A stretch of DNA of 64,000 bases, taken from the NCBI GenBank assembly GCA_014871385.1, contig CM026429.1, forward strand, positions 1,090,554 through 1,154,553, given 5' to 3'. Below, piece after piece: positions 57,240-64,000 of the stretch. Position 1 is the first letter of the stretch. Every line of letters starts with the position of its first letter. The position numbers and the translations under genes were made by a program. The DNA is from Ceratodon purpureus. Lineage: Eukaryota; Streptophyta; Bryopsida; Pseudoditrichales; Ditrichaceae. The notes under the pieces are model-generated. The model did not search any database. It worked only from the letters and a program-made list of their open reading frames with translations, and was not told the origin of the DNA.

Positions 57240-58472
57240 GTGGAGACGGAACCAGCAGCAAGGACGGAGGAACCCCAGCCGGCGCGGACGGAGGAGGCGC
57301 CTAAGCCTGAAGAATCAACTCAACCGGGATCCAGGGCGGACCTGATTGAGTTAGGTGAGCAGTCCTCGCCTCAACCTCCGTCCTCCCCAATTCCGGCCTC
57401 TCAACCCGACCTCAGGCCAGCGCTATGGGAGCAACATCCGGACGCCATGATGAATGCGTGCATGGCGATCGGATATGCGAGGGCGGAGTACTTCGAGATG
57501 AAGACAGCGATCGATAGGTGCTGCCAACACTTCGGGGTCGGAAAGTTGGGTGATCTGCCCAAGGTATGGGAGACCAGAGTGAGCGCGGAGGATGTCCAGA
57601 AGATGGAGACGGACATGCTTGCCCACATGACGTCCTTGAAATCTTCACACGATCAGTACGTGAAGATGACCGAGGATGCCAAGGAGGAGTACGCGAGGAA
57701 CGCCGAGGCCGCGATGAGGGAGACGGAAGCTGCCCACAAGCTGGAGATCGAGACGCTCCAAAAACGCATCGTGGATCTCCAGTTCAGCAACACCCGGCTT
57801 AGGAAGACCACCAAACTCCAAGGAGGTGAGCTAGGACGGAACCGTATCCTCTTGGAGCAGGCTCATAAGGATGCCGTACGGATGGCGGAGATCTGTGAGG
57901 TGCCCGGAGAAGCGCGCCTGGATGCGAATCTCTACCGCCAAGGCATCACCCAGGTCGAAGCCTTTCAAGCGGAGGCCTTCAAGAAGTTCTACAAGATTTC
58001 GATGGGCTTCGCGAAGAAGGTGGAGAGGTCGGACAAGGAGGTGATCGAGATTCTCAATTCCGTCCGAGGACGGATTGACCAGCTGGAGACGGCTCCGACC
58101 CCACTAGCGGCGACACCTTGCAAGGCGTCCTCTCAACCCTCTGCGGCGCAACCTCAGGCCGAGCAAGCAGGGCCATCCACCAACCCTGTTAGTCCTAAGG
58201 ACAAAGGTAAGGATCCGGCCCCTGAACTTCCGGCCGACCCTGCCTCCCAAACTCCCACTGCCCCTGTCAAAAAGGGTGTAGTACGGAAATTGGGGGAGCA
58301 AGATTGGGAGGATTCGCCCAACAAGGAGGATTACGACCCACTAGCGGACCCAGAGAATTGGGAGGAGGAAGATGGAGTTAAGTATTTTGTGGGGAAGATT
58401 TCAGGGCCGACGCCAGACTACAAGCGCCTGAGGAAGATGCCGCAGCCACAGAACCGCATCAATCACCCTTAG
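57240..58472 (+). CDS. Coiled-coil transposon-type ORF, 5' end missing at the element border
   Basis: The frame is open from the terminus of the 18-kb element and has no ATG near its start (first codon GTG), so its N-terminal part is missing. After Pro/Glu-rich repeats (TEEPQPARTEEAPKPEE) come residues about 75-300, mostly helical with a coiled coil (LEIETLQKRIVDLQFSNTRL), then a Pro/Ala-rich linker and a C-terminus ending KRLRKMPQPQNRINHP. It resembles the coiled-coil portion of plant transposon-type proteins such as that at 29384-30250 in general type, without clear sequence identity. GC-rich compared with its surroundings. Confidence 0.5.
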   Translation: METEPAARTEEPQPARTEEAPKPEESTQPGSRADLIELGEQSSPQPPSSPIPASQPDLRPALWEQHPDAMMNACMAIGYARAEYFEMKTAIDRCCQHFGVGKLGDLPKVWETRVSAEDVQKMETDMLAHMTSLKSSHDQYVKMTEDAKEEYARNAEAAMRETEAAHKLEIETLQKRIVDLQFSNTRLRKTTKLQGGELGRNRILLEQAHKDAVRMAEICEVPGEARLDANLYRQGITQVEAFQAEAFKKFYKISMGFAKKVERSDKEVIEILNSVRGRIDQLETAPTPLAATPCKASSQPSAAQPQAEQAGPSTNPVSPKDKGKDPAPELPADPASQTPTAPVKKGVVRKLGEQDWEDSPNKEDYDPLADPENWEEEDGVKYFVGKISGPTPDYKRLRKMPQPQNRINHP

Positions 58473-60481
58473 GCAATTGTGAGGACAGGTAGGGTTAGGA
58501 GGACGGATTTCCCTTAGAATCCGGGCCTTAGTTTTGTCGTTTTGGTAAAGCAAGATGCTTTCCAGCACTTAGCTAATTTTGGATCTTTTTGACTTTTTTG
58601 TGATTTGGCGGCCGCAGTTAGGTTAAGCCACTTCATTCTAGGTTTATGCTTTTTGTACTTAAGGTGGTATGTTTAACCACCTAATCATCAATTACACTCT
58701 AATCTTTTGCGCAATTCAGTTGTGATCCTTGTGATGCTCACTGTTCGTCAGTTTAGAGCTCTAAGTCCGTATCCCTGGTTGTGGAAGTGGTGAAGGTAAG
58801 TGGTCCAGATTTCTTGTATGATCGTTTCTTGGTTTAGATTAGAAGTGTTGGGCGCTTTTGGGAATCATTACTGAAGGGAGAATTACTTAAGTCTAGAATC
58901 CGTCCACGGTCTGGAAGGTCTGGAAGTGAAGGGAGTAAGGACGGATTGATATCCGTACTCACCTCTAGCTTGGTGTTTTCCCCTTAGATTAGTCAGTAAC
59001 CTGAAATCCGTCCTGTCATCTAGGTCGGATTTGGATCTTTTAAATCTGTCGTTGTAATGGGCTTGGGACAATTGGGGCTTTCTGTGTGACCTACTGATTT
59101 GTTGTAATACATATTGGTTGTGAGAAGGTAACGAGCGTCTTGTGGTGTTTTGGGTGTTTAGATTAGACGTGGAGGCTTCCGCCACTCAAAAAGATAATGA
59201 AAGAGAGTTTTGTTCATCCCCTCTATACAAAGGGATACCCTTGCAAGTCAAGGTTTAAGGAGGACGGATTTAGAAGGACGGATACGGATTGAGGCTGTAT
59301 CCGGTTTGCTGGTGTTTGCTGTAGGTTGTTGGGGTTGGGAAGTGAGGAGATTGTGAGTTTAGACCAGTCCCCTTTGTTTAGTTACTTCACAGAATCCCTG
59401 AAACGATACACGAGTCACTTGAGGGTATTTTAGGCACTAATCATGCTTAAGGGAGTGTAATTTGTGTTTGAGGAATCCGACAAAGCCTGTTGCGGTTGGA
59501 GATAACTTATCAAAAAACTCCGAGTATGAAACCACCATCGCCATGAAGTTGATGGCACAATGGATGCTTACAAGCAAGGATTGTGTAATTTGTGTTATGT
59601 GGGTGTGGTCTTATATAAACCACATCACATCATCTATTCTGCTCCGTCCTACTACTTGTGAATGGCAATGTATCAAGCTTCATCATAATAGCTCATTGGG
59701 AAGAACGGAGCAGTCCCAACAAAGTAGTGCCGCGGATTGTGCTCGATGACCATCACTAGTAGGAATTGGCAAAAAAAAATAAAATCGATAAATGTTTTAA
59801 ATGACAGGATGTCACTTTGATGTCCAAAATGACGATGTTTGTGACAAGAGCCAAATTGCTAGGATCACTTTTTACACATGGGTTGCTACAATTGGATGAT
59901 GGGTTGACACAAATGACACAAATGTTGGTAATGACATGACCCGAATGACACAACTATGTCATTTTTGACACTTGGAGTGATGGGGATTGCGGTGACAATT
60001 GAGTTGTTAAGTAATCAAAATCTCATCCTGAATGTCAAAATTAAGTGAAGGAAAGTCAAGTGAACGATCTACTGCTCTGCTTCTTCTGATCATACTACAC
60101 AATGTGAAATCTTAACTGACAATAATACCTCTACCCTTCGTAAATCAGAAAAGAACAACTGTTTCTGATCCATCGAAGAGATCAGCTCAAACAATATTGT
60201 AGTTAAGGTTGAGGATACCACTGAAGCATTTCAAGAAAAATTTCTACGAAAAAGCAGAATCTTTTGAAGAGGGAGGTTTCTAAACTGATTGTGCCGCTAC
60301 TTCCTCGTCCCACTTCACCTTCTCCCGGTTGTCGGAATTGTATTCGTTCCACCGTTCATTTATTGAGCGACTTTCTAATTTTCGAAAGCCTGTACTCAAA
60401 AATTCCAGCATTAGGAGGATTGAGGCTTAAGCGAAGAATTACATTAGGTTTCAGATGGACTGATGTAGTGTATGCGTGCAG
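58473..60481. other. Gene-free stretch with scattered GGACGGATT motifs
   Basis: AGGACGGATTT-type motifs at 58499, 58948, 59261 and 59274 and their inverse suggest 3' sequence of the transposon-type ORF. 59450-60250 has short frames with no recognisable domain. Confidence 0.4.
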
Positions 60482-60812
60482 GTCATCGTAAGAGTGAGGC
60501 CAATGAACAAGAAAGAAGAGAGGGGAGGAAGCTGAACTAGTTGTGCACACAATTTCGTCTACGTGCGTATCTTTGGCTGATTAGTAGTTCATATATGATG
60601 ATGTGGCAGGAGAGGATTCGTCCTAGGTAAACTCTCACCTCGCACTAACCGTTTTTGTGTTTCTTACAACTGTTTGATAGATTTTCTTGTAAAATTTGCG
60701 TGAGAATCTTACTTTGTTCTGTTTGCAGGAAGCCGTCTTTCAAATGGTGGGGCTACCTATGGTTGAGAATTGCCTCGCCGGATTCAATAGCTCCATTTTC
60801 GCCTATGGGCAG
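60482..60812 (+). pseudogene. Kinesin-12-like motor domain pseudogene fragment
   Basis: Exon 60482-60626 starts VIVRVRPMNKKEE, the first strand of the kinesin motor, then changes frame to EEAELVVHTISSTCVSLAD, hits two TAG codons and ends DDVAGEDSS before a third TAG at the donor. Exon 60729-60812 is intact: [16 protein letters not shown] then [12 protein letters not shown], the segment just before the P-loop, typical of plant kinesin-12 (phragmoplast-orienting) motors. The next exon with GQTGSGKT is absent; a 51-bp tandem repeat follows. Clearly dead. Confidence 0.8.
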
Positions 60813-60825
60813 GTGTGAACCGCTC

Positions 60826-61018
60826 ACATTCTTACTATGTTAGAGCAAATTATTCTATAATTAAACAAGACTCTATGTTACTTTACTATGTCAGAGCAAA
60901 GTATTCTATAATTAAGCAAGACTCTATGTTACTTTACTATGTCAGAGCAAAGTATTCTATAATTAAGCAAGACTCTATGTTACTTTACTATGTTAGAGCA
61001 AATTACAGTTATTCATGA
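60826..61018 (+). repeat. 51-bp tandem repeat, about 3.7 copies
   Basis: Unit contains TACTATGTCAGAGCAAAGTA and AAGCAAGACTCTATG. Units are nearly identical, and the period of 17 codons keeps one frame open (YYVRAKYSIIKQDSMLL), which is incidental. Confidence 0.95.
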
Positions 61019-61529
61019 TATATCCTGCTTGGGTGGAACATGCCTAAAGTATATCGTGACTCTGTTGTACAGATGTTCGTCATCGTGACGTCACCTTCTT
61101 TTTTCCTGCGGTCAGTTTCTGGATGCTGCCGACGTGGCAGTGTCACGCATCCGTAGTGTCACGCGAAATGTAGTGTCTCGCGGGGAGCACGACGTAGTGT
61201 TCCGTGACGCGAAGAAAATTACCCCGTCGCTGGATGGGGGGGAAAACGGTTCGCGCCACGTTGGCGGGCGGGAGGCGGGACCCGCCAATGCTACATGCGA
61301 TTTAGCGTTCTCCCAAAGGAGCAGCGTCTGCGACAAGGTTAAGCTGGAAACGAAATTGCGCAGAAACCCTAATATTCGCTCTCGTGATATCAACATTGCG
61401 CTGAAGCTGCCATTCGCTCAAGTGTCCCGGTCCCTGGAGCGAGGGGGGGTGTTGGCGATGTCTTCCATCTCGTAACAACGTGGAGAGAATCTGATACTCG
61501 TTGAGTATCTGCAACGGCCGCTCAAGACT
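61019..61529. other. GC-rich stretch, gene not recognised
   Basis: An open frame 61134-61475 (113 codons) with no known motif. TGACGTCA palindrome at about 61086. Possibly transposon-derived. Confidence 0.3.
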
Positions 61530-61960
61530 GTTGGCATTCTGTTAGCAGATGCCTGATTAATGATTAGCTCGTAGGATATGGGATTGGTCCTAAGCTAGTA
61601 TAAAACCAGCCCCTGTAGTTAGGAATTTTTATCTGCGTTTATTTGCTTTTGGCTCATTCCTGAATCCTCCACAGTCCTCGTGGTCTCATCGAGTTCATCC
61701 CAAAGTCCGGAAGGTGTCCGAAATAACCCATGTTCATTGTCACAGATACTAGAGTTCCAAGAGTATAGAAACTCCGATCGCAGCTGTTTTACTCACTTAC
61801 CTGGGCGGGGTCTATCCATGATCCGGAAGGTGGATGGCCTAGGGAAATCTGCCCCATTGCACTTCGGGCCGGATGACTCTAGCATCTCTCCACGGAGGGC
61901 ATGCACGTCATAATTTGTGGCAGCGGGGGCTCGCGTTTGCGCGGCCCCCACCCAACTCAA
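61530..61960 (+). mobile_element. LTR-like sequence with promoter features
   Basis: Starts TGTTGGCATTCTGTTAGC. TAGTATAAAACCAGCCCC (about 61598) looks like a TATA box followed by a transcribed LTR region. TGGCAGCGGGGGCTCG at about 61918 could be a primer-binding site. No matching second LTR or pol reading in the window. Confidence 0.35.
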
Positions 61961-62962
61961 TCCCAAAACGAACACTTTCATTCTTCTGGATTTCTCTTAG
62001 ATTGGTCTTTAAGCATCACAGGTTGAATAGCTTCATCTCCCTGCCCCTAGATTGAAAGCTAGTTCTTGAAATTTTTCTCTAGTGAGCGGTCATTCATTTA
62101 GGGTTGCACACTTCTCGTTTACGGACTTCAATTTCGGAAGTGCAGAATTTCAGATGCTAGAACCGGGTGTTTAGGATCATGCCTGGAATCATCACGGCTT
62201 CCCTCTGCGGCAGATTCTTGCTGCTGTTGGGGAATCCTCCTAACTCGAGGCTTCCCCGTCCTCAGAGGGCGCCTTAAAATCACCAACCTACCGCACCATT
62301 AGCACGGTCACAGAGGTAGTGTTTCAAGAGTTTCTTTGATGGCGCTTGTATTTTTTTTTGGTTGACGTTAAACAAATGAATAATAGCGCGGCCCTAATTC
62401 ATCTCAAGACGCGCACATTCCAACTACCAGTAGTGGGCAAAGTGGAAGCAAATAGTGATGGCATTCAACAACCTGCAGACTATCTAAACAAAATCGATTC
62501 AATACGATACAGATCCAGCCTCCAACCCAATCTGAGCTAGACTTGTACTGGTACAGTAATATTGTCTGCAGGCCGACTAGGCCGGCCAGTTGGACGTCTA
62601 TACCCGGAATAGTGTTTTCAACGTCCTCTTCCTCCTTTACCGTTGATCCAAAAGCAAAGTCGGGAGCAGACAGAAGGTTACACTGAACGGCAAAATCCAC
62701 CAGCCCTGTGTGCCATCGTTTACGAGATCACATAAGCATTGCTCCCCATCTGTAAAACTCATCTTCATTTGTCCACACTGTCTGAGCTAGCCTGAGTGCG
62801 TCAAATTCTCAATTTTTTTCTTCTCAGTTCTGTAGGTGCCATTTCGAACGGTTCACATATTTTTTGATATACTCTCGTTTTTGTTTCCAACAGCATATCC
62901 AAGTTGATTCTGAAGGCCGATAGTTCAATTCTGGTTGCAGTTATAGATTGGGTTTGAGCACG
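61961..62962. other. Spacer with no supportable gene
   Basis: Short frames only. CAG at about 62941 preceded by a T-rich tract may be a 5' UTR acceptor for the locus that follows. Confidence 0.35.
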
Positions 62963-63311
62963 ATGTCAACTAAGGTCAGAACCATGATAGTGAACGCCAC
63001 GGAGCAGCCACTGACGATGAAAGTCGGCAACCGGAATTGCTTCTTTAGGCTCGCAAGTGTGAAGAAAGGCAAAGATGCACGCGATGGAGCTCTGTATGGA
63101 CTGGACGTACCAGGAGTTCATGTTGGAGGACAAGAGCGACTCGGGGAGGAAGCTCTTTGTCAATTCTGATGATTGCTGCGACTACGAGCGCATCACGGTC
63201 ACGGAATCCGATGGCAAATTACTTGTAGTTAGAGTTCCTCGAAAGCAGTTTCAATCTTGTGAGCAAACCTCGACGAAGAAGAGCAAGCTGACTTGGAGAT
63301 TTTGGCTCTAG
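62963..63311 (+). pseudogene. Small plant domain-of-unknown-function gene with a frameshift
   Basis: Frame 1 from the ATG reads TKVRTMIVNATEQPLTMKVG and reaches KKGKDA at about 63080. The family-like continuation MDWTYQEFMLEDKSDSGRKL, VNSDDCCDYERITVTESDGK and VVRVPRK to a stop at 63311 is in the +1 frame. The pattern (NxTxxPLTMKVG, KKGKD, TYQEF, SDDCCDYERITV) recalls a small domain family expanded in mosses (I believe the one catalogued as DUF7748, from memory and unverified). The shift lies in about GCACGCGATGG. One indel from intact, so recently broken or a sequencing error. Confidence 0.55.
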
Positions 63312-64000
63312 ATCTGTTGGTTCAGCAATGGGCAACTTTTCTCATTTTATAGTTGGTCTGCTAAATAGGCTTATTATCGATAAATTATTACACAATGTGA
63401 GGTGTATTAGCGAAACCATGGAGCTTCAAGGTAGCTTGTACATATATGTCCACGCTTGTATAAAATTGATCTTGCGCAATCGCATTGCCATACATTTTTG
63501 GAGAAGATCGTTTCTGTGCACGCCATTGCCTTCCATCCTCACGCTCCCTCCACTTGCAACACATTAATCTGTCACGCGCAATCTCTCTCCTGCTCTTTCT
63601 ATGATGTCACCTTGAGGGAAGCGTAATGCTTATGCACAATATGGCAAACTATACCTGCCAATCAAGGCAGGCTCGAAGGTCACAACTATTCATGCGTGAT
63701 CGACAGAGAGAGAAGGAGAATTTATCCAAGAACACTACCAATGCTAGATCGAATTCAAAACCCGACTGTAGCGGGGCTATGGCTTCCTCCAGACTTATCT
63801 ATGCCTGCTTGTGAGTCTCAGCATCCTTAACCCTTCACCGCCCAAGGGGACGGATTGTGTCCAGTGAAGATTAAAAATGGCCTCGGTGGAATCTCAGTTT
63901 TGAGCAAGCGGTGGGATAAATTTTGGAGAGGGATGTTAGAGTAGAGTGAACAGTGATTGTGGATTCCGATTGGAAAGGGCGAGTATATGGCAACTGGCTT
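63312..64000. other. No gene supported to the right edge
   Basis: Short frames without recognisable motifs; ordinary intergenic composition. Confidence 0.4.

Noticed and set aside
60815-61018. Repeat protein YYVRAKYSIIKQDSMLL
   Set aside because: Incidental open frame of a 51-bp tandem repeat; no start context or homologue known to me.
61134-61475. 113-codon frame as a real gene
   Set aside because: GC-rich open frame on both strands without motif or splice support.

Overview
This is nuclear DNA of a streptophyte plant, most likely a non-seed land plant such as a bryophyte or lycophyte. The evidence is short GT-AG introns of about 80-90 bp in every gene model, plant-type TTTAGGG interstitial telomere repeats, and plant families: an F-box/kelch-like protein, plastid-type or ER LPAT2-like acyltransferase, SINA-type RING E3 ligases, a kinesin-12 motor, LRR exons and MULE, CACTA, hAT and Stowaway-like elements. 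The species cannot be named from the sequence. Almost everything is mobile, repetitive or decayed.

Layout. 1-2391 (minus): an F-box gene that continues off the left edge and appears to be spliced to a C2H2 zinc finger and a dsRNA-binding-like domain. 3499-4830: an LPAT2-like pseudogene whose intron borders survive although three coding deletions break it. 4879-6032: an unidentified gene with a tandemly triplicated phase-0 exon. 6045-27000: repeat land, with GC-rich minisatellites, more than 100 copies of a ~32-bp satellite built on the palindrome TTACACCGGTGTAA, and nested non-autonomous elements. Target-site duplications (TSDs) and empty sites of several of these can be read inside the window: two Stowaway-like MITEs with TA TSDs and two CACTA MITEs with 3-bp TSDs. 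LRR and SINA gene fragments lie among them. 27488-32590: a ~5.1 kb element with ~600-bp diverged terminal inverted repeats around three retro/transposon-type ORFs. 34119-37830: two SINA-like loci, both damaged, each with a hAT MITE (perfect 8-bp TSD) in its intron, the second also split by a small solo LTR (5-bp TSD).

39256-57235 is the most striking region: a candidate ~18 kb autonomous mobile element with related, degenerate termini. It holds an intact two-exon MULE-type transposase (1,191 aa; GCM/WRKY-like zinc domain, MULE domain, SWIM finger) on the minus strand. Divergently transcribed are three cargo genes. The last is an intact 11-exon gene predicted to encode 1,210 aa, with an N-terminal ParB/sulfiredoxin-like domain (GNHRVTA motif) and a C-terminal region laid out like a beta-class DNA methyltransferase, but with DVPE where DPPY is expected. 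The long intron of the gene before it carries nine copies of an inverted-repeat motif (TCGTCAACGAG), held almost constant while the flanks diverged. A transposase, a ParB-like DNA-binding candidate, a methylase-like domain and iterated palindromic sites in one element are a plausible undescribed plant transposon system; function is inference only.

57240-64000: a coiled-coil transposon-type ORF truncated at the element border, a kinesin-12 pseudogene fragment, a 51-bp tandem repeat, an LTR-like stretch and a frameshifted small plant gene.
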